From assembly GCF_027172205.1 (NCBI RefSeq), contig NC_070614.1:47308001-47372000 (forward strand): DNA of 64,000 nt, in the 5' to 3' direction. Below the pieces are notes generated by a model, which did not search any database, had not been told where the DNA came from, and saw nothing but the letters and a program-made list of their open reading frames with translations. The first letter of the stretch is position 1. Every line of letters begins with the position of its first letter. Made by a program: the position numbers and the translations under genes. The DNA comes from Podarcis raffonei (lineage: Eukaryota > Chordata > Lepidosauria > Squamata > Lacertidae). Positions 49,829-60,728 of this stretch are shown piece after piece.

Positions 49829-52058
49829 AGGAAACTGATTTTGAACACTCATTTCTGTCTCTACTCCATAAATGTTATATTGCAAAGAGAGGAAGCTGAT
49901 CTCTTGAACATTGAGTTCTATTCAGCCTAACCTCCTGATTAATCAGTCTTCATGGCAACCTGGGTGATATATATGAAGATAGATGTATCTCAGGAATTCT
50001 CAAACATTATATATGTTTGGACATTCTATTGGGCTTATGACATTGATGAGGAGGATTAACCATAGAACACATGTTTTGCAAGCAGAATGTACCCTCCTCA
50101 TTCTGCAGGATCTCCAGTGAAAGGGGGAACCAATTTCCTGTTACTGTAGCTTTCTTTCCATGAACGTGCTTGACAGACTACTATCCTGACACCCCCATTT
50201 TCTTTTTGTTTGTCCCTCTATCTAGTGAATGCCCCCATTTTAATGTTTGTTTCAATTTGATATATGGTACCAAGGTGATGCCTCACTACTGATCTAGCGG
50301 AGCTTTCCATTCTCATTCTCCATGTCCAGTGAAAGATTCATTTAAGAAGAGATGTAAAAAAGCTCCAGCTGAGACTCAGGAGAACCATTGCCTGCCACAA
50401 TCCAGTGGGTCTACTCTGAGTATTTCTAACATCATACACAATGACCATAAATCAATTGCATACTTACATCTTTATATAAGGGGAAACAATTGCCTATCAC
50501 TGCAGCCGACACTCCTTGTCTCTGCCCCCAGGTGAGGACTGATCCTGGAGTGGAGGCTGCAGCCAGGCATGAGGAAACTGCCTCGGCAGCTCCCTCTTGC
50601 ATTGCAGCACAGCCAAGGAGAGGGGTGGCAAAGCTGCTTTCTATTTTCCTCCACTTTGCCCCTGGGTCAATGAGTGATGGCAGCATGCCCCAGAGCATGC
50701 GTGCATGGTGTACTTAAACTGGGTGGCCCCGGCCCTCTCAGTCGTGGGGGCAAAGCAGTGTGCTTGGTCGCAAATATGTATTTTGTGCAATCTTGAATAT
50801 TTGTTATTTGTTCCACAGAACAAAATACAAGCCTTCATCACTCACCATTCCCTTCTTGTGCAGCTCACAGGGAAATTCCCTTTCCATTTGGGGTCTCTTT
50901 ATTCCTAACAGAAGCTACTTAGGGGAGGGGAAAGCATTTTTCTTGATTCTGTGAAGCTTCCTTACATAACAATGATGGTGAATAAATGAACAACAACAAA
51001 AAGCATTTATGGTTAGAAAGGTTCAGATGATCAATGCATCCATGTTTGACATGCTCTTCAAACCACCTTTGTAGACAGGCAATAAATCCAACTTGATAAA
51101 TCCACTGTCCTTGGCATACGGACAGAAGCACTGCTGAGAGGTTTGAAGGTCATACATGCAGATCAGACCATGATGGCTCAAGCACAAGCAACAGGATTGA
51201 GATCCCTGTCTGAACTTCCTGGGGTGGCTCCAACTTCATGTCTTGCATTGAAGGAAGGGCTGAGCTGAGCTATGCAAGCATGGATGAAGCCCCCACCCCC
51301 CAAGCCAGCATGCAGATTCCAAGAGGAGATGCAGAAGAAGGATCCTCTGTCCCTATCCCTCTCCTCCCTCCCCTGGGGAATAATTGGTTTCTTTTCTCTG
51401 CATGGCCAATGATCAGGGATGACATGACACTGCAGAGAATGTGTGGTGTAGTGGTTTGAATGATGGACTAGGGTCTAGGAGACCAGAGTTCCAATCAGCC
51501 ATGAAGGTCATTGGGATTTAAGCAGCACTGAGGCAGCTTTCCTGCCACTTCCATTAGGTGCCACATAAGGCAGATGACTCACCCCAAGTCATTGGTGGGC
51601 TGGCTCTTTGGACCAGAAAACTTCTGCAGAGAAGGGTTTAGGCAGTCTGAGAGGGATCTCATGTTCCTGTGAAAGTTATGAGTGTGTTCATCTTTACCAG
51701 CTGAAACACAGGCTGGATAGAAGAGCCTTATCCTTCAATTCATTCAGAGTGGACCTTTGACTGAGATGCTTCTAAGTGATCTCATAACACTCCTTCTTTG
51801 GTCAAACCTTGATACTGAATTAGCTGGACAGTTGACATTAAAAGAACTGTAGCTAAGAAAATGGTTCAGAAAGCAAGGCAGATATCCAAAGCATGATTTC
51901 TTGAAAATTATGTACTTCAAAATCTTTAATACTGATTTTACAGTAAACATGTTTGTTAACATATTGGAAACACACCTGAGGGGAAAGCAGGCCAGCCCTG
52001 ACCTCAGCCCAGTTTCTCACAGTCTCTTTATATAGCATATCTTGCTAAGGAGGTGCAC
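49829..52058. other. A-to-B intergenic region, second cassette
   Basis: Same unit as 3464 and 13794 but without MITE, CR1 or LTR, so it preserves the empty state of all three sites. No gene. Confidence 0.7.
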
Positions 52059-52130
52059 ATGCAAATCACTCAAGCAGGCTGGAGGTGGTCTTGCGGAGCT
52101 CTCAGCAAAAGAGGTCCCCTCAGTATAAAT
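52059..52130 (+). promoter_or_regulatory. V24 octamer and TATA box
   Basis: ATGCAAAT 52059-52066 and TATAAAT 52124-52130. Confidence 0.8.
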
Positions 52131-52198
52131 TACTGACTTTCTCCCATGTCCAAATCCTCCTTTTTCCCGCCTCACTAGGACACTTCTTTGTTAAAACC

Positions 52199-52673
52199 AT
52201 GAAGTTCCCGCTGTTCTTGTTTTCTTTGGTGGCCTTTCAAAAATGTAATTGTATATTCTAGGGGAAGTTCAAAAATACAGGTTGATTTCATGCAGTGATT
52301 AGATGATGTTCATTAAATGATGCTCAATTCAATTCATTATATTTCTCTTTTTTCAAGGGGTCCTTTCCGATGTTCAGCTTGTTTCTTCTGGGCCAAGAAC
52401 AGTGAGACCTGGAGAGAACCTCCGTCTGCTCTGTAAAGTTACTGGTGTCTCCATCACTGATTCAAGCTATGTTTGGAACTGGGTCCGTCAGCCTGCTGGC
52501 AAAGGTCTAGAGTGGGTTGCAAGAATATACCCCTATAATGGGGGGAAATGGTTTGCTGCTTCTCTTCAGAGCCGTGTCACCATTTCTTCAGACAACTCCA
52601 AGAATGAGTTCTCTCTCCAGCTGAACTCCCTGACAGTTGCTGACTCAGCCGTGTATTTCTGTGCTCGAGAAGA
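52199..52673 (+). CDS. IGHV: V24: complete B-family VH segment
   Basis: Exon 1 is 52199-52244 ([15 protein letters not shown] plus one base, donor GTAATT as in V8); exon 2 is 52358-52673. Mature start [59 protein letters not shown] and VYFCARE are present. Though it lies at the V4 position of the cassette, CDR2, RSS spacer and flanks match V8, so the cassette copy is a mosaic. Confidence 0.92.
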
Positions 52674-52712
52674 CACAGTGACACACGGCAATTGGGACTC
52701 TGAACAAAAAGA
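52674..52712 (+). other. V24 23-RSS
   Basis: CACAGTG, 23-bp spacer identical to V8, ACAAAAAGA (52704-52712). Confidence 0.9.
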
Positions 52713-53894
52713 AGAAACTGACTCTGAATGCAGAAAGTTGGTTCTATTCAATCGGAATGCATAAATTACTTTGGAAACGCAATGCAAAATAATTCAAGTA
52801 GAAAATTAAAGAAGTACTGAGGCATATTTTAGGTAAAGGTTCTCATGTTCTTTTCTGTATTTAGGCAGGTAATCATGATGGTGGACTGGATTCCCGTGTC
52901 AGTCTATTCCAGCTGTATGTTTCTGTGCATCCAGCCAAATGTCATGGTTTTGCTTCCTTAGCAAAGATGAAAATATATGAGATGCTTCCATGCTGGAACC
53001 TATCATTTCTGTGAAAAGATAGTTCGTTCTATTCAATCACAATAAATAAATAAGCTTCCAAAACCAATGGTAATTAAGAATTCAATGAGAATAATAAAGA
53101 GGTACTGCAAAAATTGAGCAAAAGCATTCCCTGGGGGAAAGGTTCTCATGTTTCCCTATGCATGTATGAAGCTAAACATCAACTGGGATGATGGATTAGA
53201 TTCTGTACAGTTCTGAGAGAAGTAATATCCTCTTCGGGTGTCAATGTTGTGAGCCCCTCCATCACAGGCTCAGGTTGTATATATGTTTAAATAAACCATA
53301 TATCATAAAGACAACATAGTCTCTATAGTGCCTCATTTTCAAAAAGGAAATACAGACCCTCGGTGAGTGCCTGGAACCCTCAGAATCTTGCACCGCTCAG
53401 AGATTGGGGGGCTGTGTAACTGTATGTTGGTGTGTGTTTTCTTCCACAAAGACAATTGTTTTTTCCTCTGCTTCATTTGTACTGGTCCCCTGAGAGTTTG
53501 ACTCCTTAAGAGATTTCCCCACAATTCTGATAAGGAATGCAGAGATCTCAAAGCACACATCCGGAATATCTCCTGACAACACTGTAAAAAAGAGGCTACC
53601 ACCCTACCCCTGGAATATTTCAGGTCTAAAAATTTACTGCAGCATCCTATAAAAAAGAGAGAGATCCAAACCTACCAACAAACAATGGAAACAACTCCAC
53701 TATGCCATAACCTCAAAGAAAATTCTGGTCCTTAGTTTCTGGGGCATTTAACACCAATGACCTCTCCTCTCCACCTGTGCCCCTGCTATTCATGTGCCTT
53801 GCATGAAGATCTTTCCGGTGGAGCAGCTTGTCATCATTCTATGCAAATCGATGCCTCCGAGTGCCCTCCAGTTTCATGAGATGAAATAAAAATG
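52713..53894. other. B 3' flank, V24 copy
   Basis: Matches 17174-18509. A deletion after ACAATTCTGA (about 53530) removes about 150 bp present at 17978-18130. No gene. Confidence 0.65.
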
Positions 53895-54465
53895 TTAATA
53901 GGCCAGTTTAACTAAGTGAAACCCATTGGCCCAGATGGTACAAGTCCTAATGTTCTTAAACTGGACCCTGATTGCTGGGCTCTCTTGCTGCCCAACCTAT
54001 TCACAAAGGTATATATGTCTGGACTAATGCCAGAGGCATGGATAAGTGCAATCATCGTTCCAATATACAAAAAGGGAGAGTGCACATTGCCATCCAACTA
54101 CAGACCAATAAGCCTCCTCTCCATATTGGGGAAGATATATGCTAAACAACTTCTGGGAAAGCTTACCCAGGGGATGTCCCAATTTGCGTTACCAGGCCCT
54201 GAGCAGGTGGACTTTTCCCAGGGCAAAACCACCTTGCATCATTGTGTCATACTTTCCCACCTAGTGAATAAGTACTCTAGTGTTCTAAATCAAAAACTTT
54301 GTACAGCGTTTCTGGACCTAAAAGAAGCCTTTGACTCAATCCTGAGGGAGCTGCTCTGGAACAAACTGTCCATATTGAACATCGATGAAAGGTTACTCTT
54401 TCTCAACAGAAAACAACACACATTCACCTGCTGCCAGGTGAGATGCACCCAATAAGGCAGGCTCA
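53895..54465 (+). mobile_element. non-LTR RT fragment, copy 3
   Basis: 179 open codons with IIVPIYKKGECTLPSNYRPI and FLDLKEAFDS; same deletion as the copies before V5 and V9. Confidence 0.8.
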
Positions 54466-54581
54466 CCCCCAAAATCAATGCCAACAAAGGCAAATTTCTC
54501 CCCTTCTTCTCTGTGGCCATTTAGCTGGGAAAGAATCATGAATTAAGAGTTCAGAGGAAAGGAGGTTATTATATGAAGCAC

Positions 54582-54589
54582 ATGCAAAT
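54582..54589 (+). promoter_or_regulatory. V25 octamer
   Basis: ATGCAAAT, 111 bp before the ATG. Confidence 0.75.
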
Positions 54590-54692
54590 CAGTTGAACCA
54601 CATCACTGCCTTAAAAGCTGTCCTTTCCAATTCAGTCCTGCAGCCTCCAGCCAGCTAAGACTTAGCCAGTCAAGAAGATGATCCAAACTAAT

Positions 54693-55133
54693 ATGATTCT
54701 TTGGTTAAACCTCCTTCTCTTCTTGACAGCTCTCCCAGGTAATATTTCTCTCACTGGAAATCCTGGGGATTTGCACACTTTTCTACACACTTTCCCCCTG
54801 ACTCCCTTTCTTCCATTTTTTAGGCTGTCACTCAGAGGTTCAGTTGGTGGAGACTGGAGGAGGTGCTGTAGCTCCTGGAGGCTCCCTCCGCCTCTCCTGC
54901 AAGGCTTCAGGATTCACCTTTACTGATTATGCAATCAACTGGATTCGTCAGTCTCCAGGGAAAGGACTGGAGTGGGTGGCTAGAATTAGCAAACCTTCAG
55001 GAAGTAACCAATGGTATAATTCCAAGGTTCAGGGACGATTCACCATCTCCAGAGACAATTCTCAAACTTCAGCCTATTTGCAAATGAGCAGCTTGAAGCC
55101 TGAAGACTCTGCCTTGTATTACTGTGCAAGAGA
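54693..55133 (+). CDS. IGHV: V25: complete C-family VH segment
   Basis: Exon 1 is 54693-54738 ([16 protein letters not shown], donor GTAATA; alternative in-frame ATG at 54678); exon 2 is 54824-55133. [63 protein letters not shown] and LYYCAR are intact. [10 protein letters not shown] and [12 protein letters not shown] are shared with V5, showing what V5 looked like before the BovB insertion. Confidence 0.92.
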
Positions 55134-55172
55134 CACAGTGACAACTTCTGCTTTCCTGCTTGTAGAAAAACC
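55134..55172 (+). other. V25 23-RSS
   Basis: CACAGTG, 23-bp spacer, AGAAAAACC (55164-55172), one base off the ACAAAAACC of V5 and V9. Confidence 0.87.
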
Positions 55173-55203
55173 CCAGAAGCTCCTTCAGAACAGATGCTGG
55201 CAA

Positions 55204-55387
55204 TAACTTGGCAAAGGATTGGAATGGCTTATTTCGTATTATGATCCCACCTCCTGGGTACAGTTTTTATTCTTCTGCAATGCAAGGGCAATTATGGGCC
55301 TCTAAAGGTGACTCCAACTTCCATCTGCAGATGAACAGCCTGAGAGCAGAAGACATGGCCTTGTACTACTGTGTGAGAGACATGGGG
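55204..55387 (+). pseudogene. V26: E-family V relic behind V25
   Basis: Third copy of the relic V6/V10: GKGLEWL in FR2, frameshift, then YSSAMQGQLWASKGDS and MALYYCVRD. No leader, FR1 or RSS. Confidence 0.75.
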
Positions 55388-55804
55388 CTTGTCCACACTT
55401 CTGTTTGTCCAGCACTTAGAAAGAATGGCTCTAAGAGGTTTTCTGCATGTCCCATGCTTTCTAGGCATAGGATTAAGGGGTGTCTGGTTAGCCGCACCAC
55501 TTTCCCAAAGAAAGTCCATTCTTTACCACAAATGTCATTCCACAGAAGAAAACCCCATTGACGTTTGCTCCTATTCAACAGTAAACAGCAGGTTTTCCTG
55601 GGGGAAAGTGGTGAAACAAGTGGAAGTGTGGAAGAGGCAACAGTATGAGGGATCCCAGCAGACCTAGGGGGGGGGGGAAACCTGCATTCACGTTAGTAAA
55701 GAGATCCCAGAGGGGGCAGCAGAGAACCATGAATCAGAAACCCACAAAGCAGACATAACCAAGGAAGTCATTATGCAATAACTATTATATAACTATTATA
55801 TTAA

Positions 55805-56270
55805 CTTTCATATTGTATCACAGTGTGGTATGCTGGCCTGACAGCCATGGACAGAAAGTCTCTACAGAGCATGGTGAATACAGCACATGATATCAAGGGC
55901 TGTCCCTTGAGTCCGCTAGATGACATTGTAAGGGTTTGTTGCCTTAGGAGAACGAGAAAAATTCTCAGGAATGACTCACATCCCGGCTAGCACCTCTTTA
56001 ATCTTCTACTCTCGGGCAGGAGATAAAGAAGTATAATCAGTTGTACCAACAGGCTAAAAAATAGCTTCTATCCATGGACTGCTAGGCTGTTGAACGGAAT
56101 ATAATATAGTGCAACTGACTTGTGAGGTGGTGTGTTGTGCGATAAGCACACAGAGTGCAATGAGATTGAGTGTTTGGGTGGGTGGGGGGGAGAGGGAGGC
56201 TCAGTTAGGCTTGGTTAATTTCATTGTATACAGGTTGTACATTGACAATAAAGGTATTATTATTATATCA
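55805..56270 (+). mobile_element. CR1/L2-superfamily LINE 3' end, deleted copy
   Basis: Copy of 11920 with the same internal deletion, ending TTGACAATAAAGGTATTATT. Confidence 0.7.
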
Positions 56271-56300
56271 ACAATACACAGTGCTTTTTTCGGGGGGGGG

Positions 56301-56541
56301 TGTAGTGGTTAAGAGCGCTAGTCTCGTAATCTGGGGAACCGGGTTCGCGTCTCTGCTCCTCCACATGCAGCTGCTGGGTGACCTTGGGCTAGTCACACTT
56401 CTTTGAAGTCTCTCAGCCCCACTCACCTCACAGAATGTTTGTTTTGGGGGAGGAAGGGAAAGGAGAATGTTGGCCGCTTTGAGACTCCTGAAGGGGAGTA
56501 AAAGGCGGGATATCAAATCCAAACTCTTCTTCTTCTTCTTC
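56301..56541 (+). mobile_element. tRNA-derived CORE/MIR-type SINE, second copy
   Basis: Orthologous to the SINE at 12411, at the same site after CGGGGGGGG, with the (CTT)n tail before ACCCCTAAACA. Confidence 0.8.
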
Positions 56542-57066
56542 TACCCCTAAACATTTTGTGAATCTTAGTTTGGCCTCATTGAGGGGCAGTATTTCAATAT
56601 CAGTAGGAAAATGTGAGTACCCCTAAACATTATTTTTAGAAGAAGAAAAAAAGTACTGACAATACTGAACAATAGTTCTAATGTAAAGAGGTTTTAATGG
56701 CATTAAATGACTAAGTTTGTAAAAACAATTTGAAATGATAATTCAGTCATGAAAATGAAAAACAACTGATAAAAATTCAGCCAAGGCACTTCCTTGTCAT
56801 TTCCCAGATGTTCTCCAGCAGAAGCTTATTCAATGTAACATGTGGCAAACTTCCCTCTGTTTTGAGGCGGAGGGAGGAGTTTGAGTTGGCTGGGGCTGAT
56901 GGGAATTATAGTCCACAATGATAGAGGAGACCAGGTTGACAGATGCTGATCTTAGTCTCTTGGAATATGATGTCCCAAGGGTGGGAATTAAACTATCTTT
57001 AAAAGCATACACCATTCTGCTTGTAAGAGCCACTTTATATTCCATCTGTCATTGGAGGAGAGGCTC

Positions 57067-57074
57067 ATGCAAAT
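57067..57074 (+). promoter_or_regulatory. V27 octamer
   Basis: ATGCAAAT in CTCATGCAAATATGGGG. Confidence 0.75.
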
Positions 57075-57184
57075 ATGGGGGCGGACAGAATTCCTCTTCA
57101 AAAGGAAACTCACCACATTAAAGACCCTGACCTTTTCTCCCCTTCAAAAGATCGTCTTTCCTCAATAGGCAACCTGTACAAATT

Positions 57185-57647
57185 ATGAAGTTCATTCTGT
57201 TCTTGTTTTCTTTTGCGGCTGTTCCAAGATGTAAGCATGCCTTCTGGGGAGGATTAAGAAATCTCTGTTTACTTAATGTATGAATTAGATGGTGTCTGAT
57301 GCTCATTGCAATCTTCTCTCTTTCCCAAGGGGCCTTTTCAGACATTCAGCTTGCACCTTCTGGACCAGGAACAGTGAGACCTGGAGAGAATCTGAGCTTA
57401 GTCTGTAAAGTGACAGGTTTCTCTATTTCCACTTCTTCTTCTTACGCTTGGCAATGGATCCGTCAGCCTCGTGGGAAAGGTCTAGAATGGATTGCAGCAA
57501 TAAATCACAACTCAGGGGGCAAATGGTATGCCCCTTCTCTGAAAAGCCGAGCAACCGTTTCTTCAGATGACTCCAAGAACGAGTTCTCTCTCCAGCTGAA
57601 CTCCCTGACAGCTGCCGATTCCGCTGTGTATTTCTGTACCCGAGAAC
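57185..57647 (+). CDS. IGHV: V27: complete A-family VH segment
   Basis: Exon 1 is 57185-57230 ([15 protein letters not shown] plus one base, donor GTAAGC); exon 2 is 57330-57647. Mature start [28 protein letters not shown], the long STSSS CDR1, [40 protein letters not shown] and VYFCTRE are present. It differs from V7 by Val for Ile in TVSSD and little else, so it is the V7 counterpart in the second cassette. Confidence 0.92.
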
Positions 57648-57686
57648 CACAGTGAGAGAAGGCCAATTGGGGATGTGTACAAAAAG
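57648..57686 (+). other. V27 RSS (23 or 24 spacer)
   Basis: CACAGTG (57648-57654); TACAAAAAG at 23 bp or ACAAAAAGA at 24 bp. Confidence 0.8.
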
Positions 57687-58840
57687 AGGAAACTGATTTT
57701 GAACACACATTTCTGTCTTTACTCCATAAACATAAATATGATATTATTGCAAAGTGAGGAAGCTGATCTCTTGAACATTGAGTTCCATTCAGCCTAACCT
57801 GCGGATTAATCAATCTTCATGACAACCTGGGTGATATATATGAAGATAGACATATCACAGGTATTCTCAGCCATTATATATGTTTGGACATTCATTTGGG
57901 CTTATGATGTTGATGATGAGGATTAATCATAGAACATATGTTTTGCTTGCAGAATGTACCCTCAACATTCTGCAGGATCTCCAGTGAAAGGGGGAAGAAT
58001 TTTCCTGTAACTGCAGCTTTTTTCCAACAACATGCTTGACAGTCTACTGTCCTGATTAAATTTTGTTCCCTGTTTTCTTTTTGTTTGTCCCTTTACCTAG
58101 TGAATGCCCCCATTAATGTTTGTTTCGATTTGTTATATGGTACCAAGGTGATGCCTCACAACTGATCCAGCAGAGCTTTCCGTCCTCATTCTCCATGTCC
58201 AGTGAAAGGTTCGTTAAAGAGGAGATGTAAAGGAAGCTCCTGCTGAGACTCAGGAGAACCATTGTCTGTCACAATCCAGTGGGTCTACTCTGAGTATTTC
58301 TAACATCATACGGCATGCCATAAGTTTATTACATACTTACATCTTTATATAAGGGAAAACAATTGCCTATCACTGCAGCCGACACTCCTTGTCTCTGCCC
58401 CCAGGTGAGGACTGATCCTGGAGTGGAGGCTGCAGCCAGGCGTGAGGAAACTGCCTCGGCAGCTCCCTCTTGTGTTGCAGCACACCCAAGGAGAGGGGTG
58501 GCAAAGCTGCTTTCTATTTTTCTCCACTTTCCCCCTGGGTCAGTGAGTGATGTCAGCATCCCGCAGAGCATGCATGCATAGCGTGCTTAAACTGGGTGGT
58601 CCCGACCCTCTCAGTCGTGGGGGCAAAGCAGTGTGCTTGGTCGTAAATTTTGTGCAATATTGAATATTTGTTATTTGTTCCACAGAACTAAATACAAGCC
58701 ATCATCACTGACCATTCCCTTCTTGTGCAGCTCACAGGGAAATTCCCTTTCCATTTGGGGTCTCTTTATCCCTAAAAGAAACTACTTAGGAGAGGGGGAA
58801 GCATTATTCTTGATTCTGTGAGGCTTCCATACATAACAAT

Positions 58841-58870
58841 GTATGTATGTATGTATGTATGTATGTATGT
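58841..58870. repeat. (GTAT)n microsatellite
   Basis: About seven units, orthologous to 15281. Confidence 0.95.
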
Positions 58871-58895
58871 TAAGTATGTTTCATATATAATCATA

Positions 58896-58977
58896 GTTGT
58901 CAACTTTCCCCTTTTTTTAAGGGACATTCCCTTATTCCGAATAGGATTCCTTGCAAGGAAAGGGGAAAGTTGACAGC
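58896..58977. mobile_element. short palindromic MITE, 82 bp
   Basis: GTTGTCAACTTTCCCC to GGGGAAAGTTGACAGC, flanked by TA (58894-58895, 58978-58979). Orthologous to 15338. Confidence 0.8.
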
Positions 58978-59344
58978 TATGTATATAATAATAATGGTAG
59001 AGAAATGAACAACAACAAAAAACATAAATGGTGAGAAAGGTTCATATGGCCAATGCTTCCATGTTTGACATGCTTTTCAAACCATCTTTGTAGACATGCA
59101 ATATATCCAACTTGATAAATCCACTGTCCTTGACCTCAGCACTGCTGAGATGTTTTAAGGTCATACATGTAGATTCTGGGGAATTTAACACCAATGACCT
59201 CTCCTCTCCACCTATTTTGCCTACTGGTTGGTGCCTCTACTTTTCAAGTGCCTTGCAGGAAGATCTTTCCAGTGGGACAGCTTGTCATCATTCTACATAA
59301 ATCAATGCCCCCAAGTGGCCTCCAGTTTCATGAGATGAAATAAA

Positions 59345-60290
59345 AATGTTAATAGGCCAGTTAAAGTAAGTGAAAGCCACTGGCCCAGATGGCACAAGTC
59401 CCAATGTTCTTAAACTAGACCCTGATTGCTGGGCTCTCTTGCTGCCCAACCTATTTACAAAGGTAGATATGTCTGGACTTATGCCACAAGCATGGACAAG
59501 TGCAATCATCATTCCAATATACAAAAAGGGAGAGTGCACATTACCATCCAACTATAGACCAATAAGCCTTCTCTCCATATTGGGGAAGCTATATGCTAAA
59601 CAACTTCTGGGAAAGCTTACCCAGTGGATGTCCCAATTTGCGTTACCAGGCCCTGAGCAGGTGGGCTTTTGCCAGGGCAAAACCACCTTGAGTCATTGTG
59701 TCATACTTTCCCACCTAGTGAATAAATACTCTAGTGTTCTTAATCAAAAACTTTGTACAGTGTTCCTGGACCTAAATGGAGCCTTTGACTCAATCCTGAG
59801 GGAGCTGCTCTGGAACAAACTGTCCATATTGAACATCAATGAAAGGTTACTCTTTCTCATCCGAAAATTACACACCTCCACTTGCTGTCAGGTGAGATGC
59901 ACCCAATAAGGCAGGCTCACCCCCAAAATCATTGCCAACAAAGGGGCAAAACAGGATTGCGTCTTAGCCCTGAATTTATTCAACCTTTTCTAAAATGACC
60001 TTGCACCCTGTTTACCCAGGGTGGATGACCATTGCCTGAAGCTCAGCTCCATCCACATTTTCTCTTACTATATGCCGACGACACAGTCATCTTTTCTTGC
60101 AAAAGGGTTGGCTTGAAGTGGCTCCTGTGCTGCTGCCAGGAATATTGTATAGCCAATATTGTTTTCTCAAGATCTTGGAAGCCTCATAAATGGGAGATCA
60201 GTGGAAACCAGTTGGAATAGGTTAAAATTTTTAAATACCTAGGCATCCGCCTTCAGTATAACACTTCCTGGAAATAAAATTGTAACCTTG
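59345..60290 (+). mobile_element. non-LTR RT fragment, longest copy
   Basis: As at 8195 for the first 560 bp, then continues through the region deleted in the other copies: GLRLSPEFIQPF and, in another frame, LLYADDTVIFS, the catalytic block. Frameshifts separate the parts. Confidence 0.8.
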
Positions 60291-60494
60291 TAATTGTAAA
60301 CTTTTGCATGGAGCTGTTACAATTGTAACCTTTTCACAGAGCTGTTTCTCCCAGCTGCACTAAAGGTTTGTTTGCAATATTTTATTTGTCCTCATGAAAA
60401 ATGCAAATTTCTCCTCTTCTCCTCTGTGGCCCTTTAGCTGGGAAAGAATTGTGAATTAAGAGCTCAGAGGAAAGGAGGTTATTATATGAAGCAC

Positions 60495-60502
60495 ATGCAA
60501 AT
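60495..60502 (+). promoter_or_regulatory. V28 octamer
   Basis: ATGCAAAT in an intact C-family promoter, in front of a gene that has lost its V exon. Confidence 0.75.
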
Positions 60503-60605
60503 CAGTTGAACCACTTCACTGCCTTAAAAGCTGCCTTTTCCAATTCAGTCTTGACACCTCCAGCCAGATAAGACTGAGCCAGTCAAGAAGGTGATCCAAA
60601 CAAAC

Positions 60606-60728
60606 ATGATTCTTTGGTTAAACGTCCTTCTCTTCTTGACAGCTCTCCCAGGTAACATTTCTCTCACTGGAAATCCTGGGGATTTGCACACTTTTCTACA
60701 CACTTTTCCCCTGACTCTCTTTCTTCCT
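60606..60728 (+). pseudogene. V28: C-family leader and intron only
   Basis: Leader exon 60606-60651 ([16 protein letters not shown], donor GTAACA) and the intron to TGACTCTCTTTCTTCC are intact. At 60728 the C-family sequence stops short of the acceptor and unrelated L1-like sequence begins. The V exon, RSS and E relic that follow in V9 are absent; homology resumes at about 62499 with the 3' flank. Confidence 0.88.

Larger units (their letters stand above)
57687..59344. other. V27 3' flank with deletion junction
   Basis: Follows 13794-15622 (without the LTR) to about 59172, then jumps to sequence matching 18338 onward. The B-family gene expected here is missing. It also carries the ATGT repeat (58841-58870). 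Confidence 0.75.
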
